Part shown: positions 22,901 through 34,900 of the stretch, piece by piece
Numbering within the stretch: the first letter of the stretch is position 1
How the letters are laid out: each line of letters starts with the position of its first letter
Assembly: GCA_023053575.1 (NCBI GenBank)
Contig: JAKZAP010000009.1
Location: forward strand, 13,559,869 to 13,623,868
Source of the DNA: Branchinecta lynchi
Taxonomy: Eukaryota > Arthropoda > Branchiopoda > Anostraca > Branchinectidae
Direction: 5' to 3'
Length of the DNA stretch: 64,000 nt
Made by a program: the position numbers and the translations under genes
Notes under the pieces: model-generated
What the model saw: the letters and a program-made list of their open reading frames with translations, nothing else
Database searches by the model: none
What the model was told of the DNA's origin: nothing

Positions 22901-25900
22901 TGAAAAATGTTGTCTTCGTCATAGTAGAAATACAGCACCCTATCGGCATCCCCATCGACCGTTGCATAACGGACCAACTTCTCCATCGGAACAGTCTGAG
23001 GGGGGCGTTGACCCACTTTAACGAAGTCGGCTCCGCACTAAAAACGACCAATGAATTACCAAACAATAAACACTAGCAGTCACTGCCCAAGTTCGTCTCT
23101 TAATTCAACTTTGATATTGACATTTTTAAATAGCCGTTGAGGTTTTGTTCCGACATGAACCGAGATGGAGGTAGTTTAACTATTATAACTTTTTCGAACA
23201 GAGTATTTTTTATTGATAGTATTTTAAAGATAGTTAGCCTACTTCAGGGTTCGTGCGCTTGCTCTTCCACGTTTTTCCCTGACCGTTTTTGGTCATTTTC
23301 CTGACCTTTTCCATCAGTTTTCCAACACCTTTCGATTACCTCAGTGAACAAATTAACTCATTTACTGAAAAAACAAGAGCTGGAAGCTCATAAGACACTT
23401 GCAAGGCTGGGTCAGAGGATTAAAGTATGAACTCGTCAATTCGTGGGTTTGATGTGATCATATGTAAGCAAAATCCTTGAGATAAGAACGGTCATGGGTC
23501 CTTGGAAATCACGAGAATATATTGTTCGTAAAATCTGTTTTATTTATGAATTTGGCCGTGATGATGCGCACTTTAAGGGCACTAGAAACGAGGGGTTACC
23601 AACTCCTAAAATTGGGGTACAGGTGTGCCCGACAATTGAGTGTGCCCGACGTGTGCCCGATTGAGTACCAAAGTCGTAGTTTACAATCAAAATTTTGTCA
23701 AAACGACGAATCTGCAAATCTTGACCAACGGCTCATGGACACAAAGTATATTAACTGTAGCCATATATGCACAGTAGAGTAACGTAAAAACATATTACAA
23801 ACAGGCTACACAATATATAAAATCAGTAGCGTATATTCCGATTATTTTCGGGAGGGGCGACAGCTCAGTGAAAATATTTGCGGTCGAATGCCACCCCCTT
23901 ATCGGCCGGAAGGCCTAAAATTTTTCGGTGTTTTTGGCATATCTGGACCGTTTTAACACTAAAAATACCGCTAGGTGCCAAAAACACCTTTTAATCTTGT
24001 AATCATGCACACTACGACTCAAAAACTGTTTCTAAGATCAATTACTGAACCATACTGTAAATAATTTCAATTTAGCTTCTCAATTTTTATTTTCGCATTC
24101 GTTTTTCCCATAAAAAACTCCTTTTCCGAGAATTTCGGATGAAGATTGCCCCTGCCGCCCGTATTTCAAACACCTTTTTCCGGCCTCCCCCCCCCCCCCC
24201 CCTAATAGACGCTACTGTATAAAACCCTTACAAATACTTATAATGTCATTAGTGAGCCCGGAAGTTATTCGATGTTCTGGAAGCTGGTTCGTATCACATC
24301 AAGCCAAAAGAACGGAGGCAAATCATTTTACCGGTGTACGACGAATAACCTTGACGGATGTTCAAATATTGCATAAAACGAGTGGGTCAGCGACGATATT
24401 TCTGCCTTCACTGACAAGGGTTCTCGACAGCCTGACGAGGATCCTTTCCAATAAGGATCGAAATATTGCTGCCAAAGCATCGTAGCTGATCCGTTTTATG
24501 CACTATTTGAATATATGTTTTGAACTATATAATTTTTAATTACAAACAACTCGTGCATCGTTCATTATTAGAAATTTTGCTACGAGTGTTTGGAATTCAA
24601 TCCCAATTAAAGTCCGTGAGGCCCCGCACCTTGCTGCATTCAAAGCCACAGTGAAAAGGTTCTTCCTCACAAAAGAGTAAGCAAGAGTCAGTCGCTTTCT
24701 TTCTTTTTTTTTTTTCTTCTTCTTTTTGTTTTGTTTAGTATTTGGTTTAGTAATTAGTAATTAGAAATGTATTGTTAGTAGTAGTATTTATTTTTCAGTA
24801 GTAGTAGGATTTATTCTTCATTAGTAAATAGATGTGAATTTTGTTTTTCGCCTGTTATTTAACAAGTCCCCCGGGACTTTCCCTGCAGGTGATGCAGACA
24901 AATGTTACGCGTTGGTTTTATATTAAACATAATCTAATCTAATCTAAAACCCCCTCCCCCACCCCTACATTTAGGACTACAGAGCCCCAAAGACAACCTT
25001 TTGACTGAATGTGCCATTGTGTCACCCAACAGCAAAATGTTTCAATTTGGCAGCCCTGGAGGAGTGAGAAGGCGGAACTCGAAATCTTGGGAAACGCTTA
25101 GAGTTAAGGAATCGTGATGAAAACTTGGTGGGAAGAACAAGCACATTTAGCACAAGCCCTACCTAGATAGGTTAACATAACCGGATCGGATTTGCGAACT
25201 GGGGTGGAGTTCGACCGAATTCTATTGAATTGCATCCGCGAGTTTGGAGTTGAACCATCTATAAGGATTGCTTGGACGGTGAAACCTTGGAAAAAGAGCA
25301 GGGTTGCCACTTGACTCAAATAAAATGCACTATCCATTTACCAAAAAGGTACTACCAGGGGAGAAAATGTACTACCTAAAAAATTTTTTTAGCGTGTTGC
25401 GCTTCGCGCAACACGCGCGTTGTCTTCCCCTGCCGCTACTGTAAATGCCTTTAGCACGACCCTATAAATATGGCCTGAATCGAACCCGAGGGGTTGCTCT
25501 CTCTCCGCCACCGGTGTACACCTCGACACGGCACCGGCACGGCAACGGCGCAACACCGCGGCACCGCACGGCACCGGCGCGCCTCTAGCACGATACGCCG
25601 GCCACGGACAAATTTTCTGCAGATTACTCTTCGCCATCTGGTATCTGGTATCTGGCGCCCAATAACGAAGGTACTTGAATGAAAGAATTATTGAAAACAT
25701 GCAACCGAAGAAGAAGCTGAACTAGATATGAGGAGATGCTGTTGACCAAATGCGCAAAGTGGTCAACCATGGTTTGGTACTGGTGCTTGGCGATACTTGG
25801 ATTTTTCGATATATCGATATTTTCACTTTCGATATTGGATAATCGATATATCGATATTTCCGCTTTCGATATTCAACAATCGATATATCGATATTTTCAC

Positions 25901-28900
25901 TTTCGATATTCGATAATCGATATATCGATATTGATATTTGCTTACCATGCTTCGTTTCGCCAAAATCTAAGAACCAAATTTTCATTAAATAGCATCTTGG
26001 ATCATTTCAAACTCAGAATAAATGAGAAATGAATTAGGGAAAACATATTGTCCAATTTCGGATATATAAGTGTAGGTTAGTTCGGATTATTTACAATAAT
26101 TACGATGAACAAATATCGTTTTCGATAGCGATATTTACGTTTCGATATCGATATTTGGTGCGATATATCGATCGATCGATATCCGATATATCGCATACTG
26201 GATCATCTCGAACTCCGGATAAGTAAGAAAGGAATTGCGGAATACACATTGCTCCAATTTCGTATATATAAGTGTGGGTTATGTTGGATTAATTGCAATC
26301 TTTACGAATGAACAAATATCGTTATCGATATCGATATTTACTTTCGATATCGATATTTTGTCCGATACATGGATATATCGTTATCGGTATCGAATATCGC
26401 CCAAAACTTGAGTCAGCTTCAGTATATTTTGCTTCTGGTGAAGGTAATTCAGTGGCGACCAATCTTTTTTTCATATTTGTAGAGTGTGCTAAGAATGATA
26501 CTTGGCAGGCATATTTAACTTGGAAAAAGTCAATTTCCCCATCAGACACTCTGGGAGTGCAATAGAGGTATGCTTATTTGAACGTTCGTGCTTCGAACTT
26601 TGCCATTTTCATGCACTTGCTGTGGCTAAATATATGTACCAGTTAGCCTAAGTAGGTAGTCAAGGAAGGAAAAGATTGGTTCATAAATTCTTTTATAGAG
26701 CCAACCACATTCCTTAAAGTACTCATCATAACCACAAAGTACAGAAAATACTTTGGAGCAAAACATATATTTTCATGATCCCCATGAGCCCATGATTATT
26801 TGTGAAACAAGGGTTTTGCTTCGAAATGAATTTCCAGCTCGCTTAAAGGACCCCTCGCACTAATCACTCTTCAACTTACAGTATTTTAAAGTATTTGAAT
26901 ACTTTAACTATGCTGTGCTTTCAATAAATAACTAACTGTTTTGGCTGTTTTAAGCCTTTTCCGAGACCCGTTGACTTCTAGCGAAACAGGGAAACAATTT
27001 GCATAACCGATTTTCCTGATGGAAAAAATTCTCGCAGACAACCGTCGCGCAACCGTCTCGAACCGTCGACAGCGTGATACACATCGAAGGTAGCAAAACA
27101 CGGCAAGTGAGAAAATCAGCGAGGTTTTGTTAGAGGGGTTAGAATGTACCGCACGAAACGTGGGTCTCCGGGTTTAGAAATATATGTAATGATTACGGAA
27201 GTAGGTTGCATTAGTATTATAGGTTGCATTAGTTTGAGCAAAATATACAACTACGTGATCCCCATGAGCCCATAGTCACTTTTGCCTAAAGGGTTTTGCT
27301 TTCACATGAATTTCTAGTGCCCTTAAAGTGCAAAAATACAATACTTTTCACCAGATTATTCTCTTGATTTCCAAGGGCCCACAATCATTCTTATTTCAAG
27401 GGTATGGCTTATAATTAAACACAAGAAACCCAAGAATTTACAAATTCCTAAATTTCATCCTCTGACCCAGCCTTGCAAGTACCATATGAGCTGCTAGCTC
27501 TTGTATTCAACACACATTGCCGACTTCATTCTCGGCCAATATCTGATGAAATTTGTTTACATGTACATCAGAAATCGTGCTTTATCACAATACTGTAATT
27601 TGAAGTAAAAAAAACCGCGGCACCGGCTTGGCACCGGCTCGGCACCGGCACGGCCCCGGCACGGCACCGCGGCACGCGCCACTTGGTGTACATCGTTTTT
27701 GGGAGTGAGCAACCCCTCGATCGAACCTTCGTCGAAACTAGGGTTTTTCCTACTTGAACAAATTCCGGTTAGGTAAAATCTATAGAAATATTGTATCATT
27801 TCTTACAACAGAAAACGAAATCATCCTCTTTTCTCCTCTTCTTGTCTGTTCTTGCAGATTGGCCTATTGCAATTAGGAGACAAGGGCAGGGGCGTCACGA
27901 CTGAGGGGACCCCCCCCCCCCCCCAGTGTTGCCGGCAGTCTGCGCGAAGCGCCGCGATTTATCGTCAAAACAGTTGATTTTTTTCATGAAAACAGTCGGT
28001 TATTCTGAAAATCAGTCTATTTTTCGTCAAAACAGTCTGTTTTTCCAAAAATCGATTGAATTTTTTCAAAACCATATTTTTTTTCTTCTTGAAAACAGCC
28101 GGCAAAGTAGGTAAGTCGGTAAACGCCTTGTCCCCCCCCCAAATTTTTTTTTTTTTTTTTGCTAGTAACGCCTCTGGGCAAGGGATCCAACATGTATTTA
28201 ATAATGTGCACAAATGCGTATTGTAGTATTTCATGACAGTTCTAAGACCCGAAGATGCGATTTAGAGAAAAGCGCTAACAGTTCCAAGAACTTATGACAC
28301 CAGACCCTTGCCGATAAGGATCGAAATATAGCTATAATAAAATTCAGCTGACGTATCCATTTTGCACTGTCAAATATTGACTTAACTAGCTCACAAAGAC
28401 TAGATTAAAGTAATCAGATCCAATGACCAAATGTTTCAGATAAAATGAGTGAAATGCAACTAGCCCCACAGAGATCTGTCCACTTAAATTTGTAAAAAAA
28501 AAAAAAATTTAAGTAGTAGCTTTCTCAAAATGTACTACGAAAGTACTACTTTTTTAAAATGTACTACCAACTCACTACTTTGAAAATAATGTACTTAGTG
28601 TTGGGCGATATTCGATATCGATAACGATATATCGATATATCGGACCAAATATCGATATCGAATATCGAAACGTAAATATCGATATCGAAAACGATATTTT
28701 TTCATTCATAATTATTGTAAATAATCCAACAAAACCTACATTTATATATCCGAAATTGGAGCAATATGTCTTTGTAATTCAGTTCTTATTTATTCAGAGT
28801 TTGAGATGATGCAAAATGCTATTTAACGACAATTTCGTTAGTTAATTTTGGCGAAACGAGACGTATCCTATAGCGAAACATACTAAAGAAATATCGATAT

Positions 28901-31900
28901 ATCGATTATCGAATATCGAAAGTGAAAATATCGATATATGGAAAATTCCAAATATCGCCCAACACTAAATGTACTAAAAAGCAGGGTTGCCAAATATTTT
29001 TGGCCGAGAGTGTCACTTTTTCAGCCAAAAAGTGCCATTCGGTGTCATTTACAAATTCAGAAAGTGTCACAAAAAGTGTCACCTTTCAGCTGTTTTCCAC
29101 CAAGGAAATACTCAAGGCGGACGGGAGCGCAACCCCCTATTCTTCAACCCTCTCGAGATCTAATTGCGTTTTTAAGTGACAGTTTTCAAAATGTCAATAT
29201 TTATCCAATTTCTGTTTAAAAGACGATATTAAGTACCGGTTTTGAACACTGGTCCGACTGATCGGCCCCCCTCCCAAAAAAACTAAAAAATTGTTGTTTA
29301 CAGCGGAAACGCCGTTGTCGCCCATAACAGGAGAAGGGATCTGAGAGCCAGGTCATTGCCAACAGAATCCCGGCATATAATCCAAGATAACAAGACCAAA
29401 GGTTTCGATGGGATCCCAAAAACTCAATATTTGATCCAGACAATTGGGTCTTGTCTTCCCAGGTCCAGTCTTCGTCAGACTCCGTGAACATTTTTACTAT
29501 TAAAATTCAGAAACAGATTAAGTCCAAATAGCTAATCATCTGAGAAAACCAAGTTCAGATATGGATTCAGCATGTGTGTTTACCCCTATAAGTCATATCT
29601 GTTTTGACGAAAACTTCCTGCTTTACTTCTGGAAATTTCCCGGTTTCGGCCGAATTCCGGAACTACTTGCCCGGCGAAGAAAGAAAGCTAAAAACGAACT
29701 CGGTGTATCCTCTCTCCCGTATTCGAACATCTAATCAACTTCTAAGAAAAATTTAACTTATAACAAATTTTCCAGTTCCAGCCGGATTCCGGGCGAACTA
29801 TATGTCCGGGTAAAAAATGATTGTCATACACGGAGTCAGCATCTCATACCCCTAAATCGGATATCTAATCAACTAAAAAAGAACTTTAACTTTTACCAAT
29901 TTTCCGGTTTTGGCCGGATTCCGGGTAAACTACTTGTCCGGCTAGAAAATGGTTTTCATATAGTTGATAGTTGTTCGTTTGTTTTTTCTTTACAATGCCT
30001 TAGGCTAGAATTGTATTAATGATTTTTACAAACCCACCAGAATTAGTGAAGCATCGTTTTTTATGCCACTGGTATGTCTGATGCTTTTGAAAAACATCAG
30101 GTTTATTTTCATTTGCCATTAAAATTGTACCCTACCTTACCTTACATAAATGTTCAGCATGTCTTCTTGCACCTAAATTGAACATCTAGCCAACTTCAAA
30201 TAAAACTTTTACTTTTAACAAACTTTCCGGTTTTGGGCGGGATTCCGGGCAAACTTCTTGTCCGGCGAGAAAAGGGTTTTCAAATTCGTGTTCAGAATGC
30301 CTTTTTACCGCAATCACATTAGCTGTTTAAAAATATTTTGTCTGTCCCTTAATTTAAACCCCCACCCCTAAATGTAGGGCTACAGAGCCCATGTATAAAC
30401 TCAACCTTTCCCTTGACCCAAAGGACCTTCCCACCAAGTTTCATCAAAATATCTCATTCCCTTCGAGAGTTATCGCGCTCAGAGACAGACAGACAACTTT
30501 TGCGATGTCATAGGTATCCCTCCACTTACGTATTGGGATCCCAAAAACAAACACAACCTTTAGTTCAGATGAGAGATCAAACTACCACAATATTTACTTC
30601 AATCATACTTCTAAGGAATCTGTGTTGAAAGTACCGATTGAACCAGAGTTCTGGACAAGACTTCCGGTCACCCGTGCAGCTTAGTCGCCTAACTAACAGA
30701 AATTCGTATATCTATAAAATTGTACGACTAAATACTCAGAAAGTTTCACAAAAGTGTCATTTTAGCGAAAAGTGCCACATTTTGGCCTGAAAGTGTGGAA
30801 AGTTTCAAGGACTTCAAAAAGTGTCAAAATGACACCAAAAGTGTCACTTTGGCAACCCTGCTAAAAAGAGTACAATTGTACTACAGGACACCGGTGGCAA
30901 CCCTGGTAAAGACCCGGTTGCAATAACAGCGCAACCGAGTTTCAAAAAATGTTCGATTTACCATCGAAAATTTAAAATATCGACAAACGTTGCCCTACGG
31001 AGGTGTTTCATTAAGGATATAAGTAATCAGAAAAGTTGGAAGTAAAATTATGCGCTTTGATTTTTTTGCATGTACTCTTTTATTCTTTTGTTTGCTAATT
31101 TCAACTTTCAGTTATTTACAATCCGACACGAACAGCTTAATTTCGCATTTACCGGGTTTTCTATAGTATGTAATACCGCCGCGATAACTTTATGTCAACT
31201 TCCGAATTCCGGCTTTTAAAATTATGTGTTCTTAAATTACAAAACGACCACAACTGGACCAGTGCTTCCACTTTGCAGGATTTATCCTGAATTTCAGGAT
31301 TTTTGGGTCCCTGCAGGATTTTTTTCAGGAATTTTGAGATTCCAGGATTTTACAGGATTTCCGGACTTCTTCGGGATTTATCAGGAATTTGCTGATATTT
31401 TTAACGGACTGCAGTAAGAGTTAGGGATTTTTGAGAAAAAGCAACCATAAATCTAGTTTAGCTATGAAAACGAGGGGATGCGGCTTATTTCTTTCGTTTT
31501 AATCGTCTGATCGTGTCTTCATTTCGGATAGCAAAAAGACACTTTGATCATCAGTGTTTTCACAAAATTTCCCTATTTAGAAGAAGGGTGCGTCATTTAT
31601 AGTAGGCGTTGAAGGCTTGGAATATTTTTGAGTATAAACCACACTAAAAGCTAGAATTTAAGTTAAATTTTAACAGAAAAAAAAGGCGTGTTTAAAAACG
31701 TTTGCCTGCGGCTCTTAGTATAATTTGTCCTGGGTACAGACGTTGCCGCTGCTCCTGTTGTATGTACATTTTCAAGTCCCGTCTAGAGACGCCGTCTTTA
31801 ATGGTAGTGTTGGTCAGAGGCGTTACTAGCCAAAATGTTTGGTGGGTGGGGGGAGGAGAGGGCAAGGCATTTACCGACTGGCTGGTAATTTTTACCGGCT

Positions 31901-34900
31901 GTTTTTATAGAAAAAACGACTGTTTTCTAGAAAAAAAAGACTGTTTTGAAAAAAGTCGGCTGATTTTCAGAAAACCCAACTTTTTGATAAAAAATCAACT
32001 GATTTTCAGAAAAATCGACTGTTCCCTTGAAAAAAAATCAACTGTTTTGACGAAAAATCGCGGCGCTTCGCGCAAACTCGGTAATTTTATACTGACTGGC
32101 CAACAACATTGGGGACGGAGGTGTCCACCCCCCCCCCCCAGTAGTTACCCTGGTGTTTGTATTTGGTCGTTGCATATTAAACAGTCGTTTAATATTCTTT
32201 TAGTTCTTACGGCAAAAACGTTCTAGTCCTCCCAAACGATAGAGACGAAAAATTCAGATACGTTTGCTCAAATCCTCCAGCTATATATAGTCTTAACAAC
32301 TATCCCTTTAATTAGTACTGACATATTTATTTTTTACGGCAGGATTTCTTGCAGGATTTTTGAACTTTCCGAGCAGGATTTTTGGGGTTCCCGGCAGGAT
32401 TTTCGAAGTGGAGCAAGTGGAAGCACTGAACTGGACGTCTACTTTGCAAGCCTGTGACCATAGTCATACAAACTATATTGTTAGCATTCCAGCAAGTCCC
32501 TGGCTCAGAATGATGATAAAACGCCGCTAATTTAATTTCAAAGTTGAAAGTCCTGTACCTCTCAATGTTAAATTTTGTTGTTATGATCCCCGTGATGATG
32601 ATGTAGCAATATCCGTTTTCATCGGGTAGGGTGCAATCTCTCTATACTAGTGTGAAGAAAGAATGACTCCTCCATACGCAGAGCTATACTAGTACGAATA
32701 AAGGGGTAGGGAAAAATATTCTTTGAGCCCAAGCTGACTTTAGAACATTTATTCGGATCGGATCGGGTAACTGGGGGCTGGAGGGGGACAACCGAAGTGC
32801 TTTTTTCTAATTTTCGTCAAACCCCCACCCCTTTCAAGCAATGTTTACAACGGATACGTCAGCTATGATTCTTCATCAGCGATCTTTCGGCCCTTCTTGG
32901 CAAGGATCCTCGTCAGGCTGTCAATCCTCTGGTTCAAGGAAACAAACCTGCAATAGAAAAAAAACCCTGTGTAGATTACAGGTTTGTTTCCTTCCACGAA
33001 GTTGAACCAGAGGATTGACAGCCTGACGAGGAGCCTTGCCAAGAAGGCCCGAAATGTCGCTGATGAAGAATCATAGCTGACGTATCCGTTGTAAACATTG
33101 CTTGAAAGGGGTGGGGGTTTGACGAAAATTAGAAAAAAGCACTTCGGTTGTCCCCCTCCAGCCCCCAGTTACCCGATCCGATCCGAATTTGACAATGGAC
33201 ATCCAAGACATTTGTTCTTGATACCTGTCAAGTTTAATGCACGCCCGATTATCCGTCCCAAAGTTATGTTACTAAGTTCCGGATTCCCCATGTTGCTACT
33301 CCCCCACTGATGGTCGGATCGGGGAAGTGATTATTTCCAAGTTAATCCGGTTGGGTCCCTGATATCGTCCTAGGTCACGTGGAAGTGCTCAAACTAGCAA
33401 AATGCGGACAGACCAACAGACAGACAGACATTACGATCGCTGTATGGCACTTGAGTAAGCTCAAGTGCCATAAAAATGGCTTGACACCACCGGCTCTCGC
33501 CCCGAAATGAAAAATGGCTGGGCACCACTGTACAACCGTTTTGGGAGTGAGAAACCCCTCGGAATGAACCGCTTTTGATCCCTATCACGAATATTATTTG
33601 TATGGTGGCCTAAGACTTGCTGCAACGTAGACGTCCAGTTATGATCGTTTTGTAATAGCTTGTTCACACGGGGCTGAAACAGCGGCCGATTCTCGATCAG
33701 CGGCTGATTTACGCGCGTAAATAGCGGTTGAAAAAATTCCAAAAATCAGCCGCTGATTTTTCAAATAGGCGCTTATTTTCGTCGCGGTCACCGATCGGGA
33801 TAAAATAAATCCTTTGGAATGTGAACTTTGATGACTCTAGGGACTGTAAACAGACTGTAATCAGGGGAATTAGTCAAGCTCGGCAAGTTTTAGGTCAATC
33901 CAGTTCAAATTCTGTCAGAGCAATGTGAACATAACATGATTTTGAAGTTGAGCATACAACAAGGATTACTAAATGATTTCGAAAAAAAGGTAGAATTATT
34001 TTCTAATTTCAATACCGTATGCTCTGTTTATATCTGATATTTTTTTCAATGTGTTTCTTATATAAAACAATAATTTTTTCATTCAACCTTCACTGAAAAG
34101 TGATTGAACAAAACTAAATGACTGCATTCTGTTCTCGTATTATTTATATTTATTATTCGTTATTTTTGATGTTCAGTTTTAAAAACAAAAATAATTAAAT
34201 TAATTTTATTTGCTTTTTAACTTGAAATTTACCTAGTCGCCTGAAATCTGTCAATATTCGATTTGTGGCTTTTATCTACTCTAAAGAGTACAAATCAACT
34301 ATATTTGACTTTGACAAACTCACAAGATGTTTGTGTTAATCTTATATATTTTGCTACAAACAAAAAGAACATTCAGAATTAGGTTTTTCTTTTTTATTCT
34401 CCCGTCAACCCCAAACAGTTGGTCCGTCGTCTGAACAGATCGGCCGCTGTTTACGCGCTTATTTCAGTCCCGTGTGAACAATCTATAATTTGAGAACACA
34501 GAACTTGTAAAAGCCGGAACTCGATCGTTCACATAAAGTTATCGCGGCGGCAGTACATAATATAAAAAACCCGGTAAATGCGAAATTAAGCTGTTCGTGT
34601 CGGATTGTAAATAACGGAAAGTTAAGATTAGCAAACCAAAGAATAAAACAGTACTTACAAAAGTCCGAGCCGCTTAATTTTACATCAAACTTTCCTGATT
34701 ATTTATTAACTTACTGAAAGCCTACCAAAAGCACAGCATTTTGAGATTTTAAATATTGCCATATTTAACTCATATTTTTTAAACCCGGTTGTAATTTTAT
34801 GTTGCAATCGGGCAGTGCTCAGGGTTGCCAAAGTGACACTTTTAGTGTCATTATGACACTTTTTGAAGTCCGTGAAACTTTCCACACTTTCAGGCCAAAT

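Larger units (their letters stand above)
28982..30860. mobile_element. hAT-type element, CAGGGTTGCCAAA ends, copy A (1879 bp)
   Basis: CAGGGTTGCCAAA and TTTGGCAACCCTG are flanked by CTAAAAAG (28974-28981, 30861-30868), an exact 8-bp duplication. Subterminal AAAAAGTGTCA blocks are repeated in both arms. No transposase frame is seen. It is interrupted by the array element at 29389-30546. Copy B at 34820 is in the opposite orientation and lacks that insertion. Confidence 0.92.
25299..30905. mobile_element. Probable outer DNA element with CAGGGTTGCCAC ends
   Basis: CAGGGTTGCCAC at 25299 pairs with GTGGCAACCCTG ending at 30905, and both ends carry GTACTAC-rich blocks. The flanks AAAAAGAG and GTAAAGAC match at only 5 of 8 positions, so the pairing of these ends is a proposal. 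The element contains several later insertions. Confidence 0.5.

Noticed and set aside
26000..26560. Possible transposase fragment in the hAT element (26293-26565 frame)
   Set aside because: Mostly ATCGATAT repeat translated; the remainder shows no hAT dimerisation or catalytic motif.
28310..28345. Another hammerhead-like core
   Set aside because: GATCGAAATATAG remains, but the CTGANGA part is lost, so I count it only as a decayed family member.
25299..30905. Treating the CAGGGTTGCCAC pair as a certain single element
   Set aside because: The 8-bp flanks match at only 5 positions, so it is listed as probable and not used for dating.
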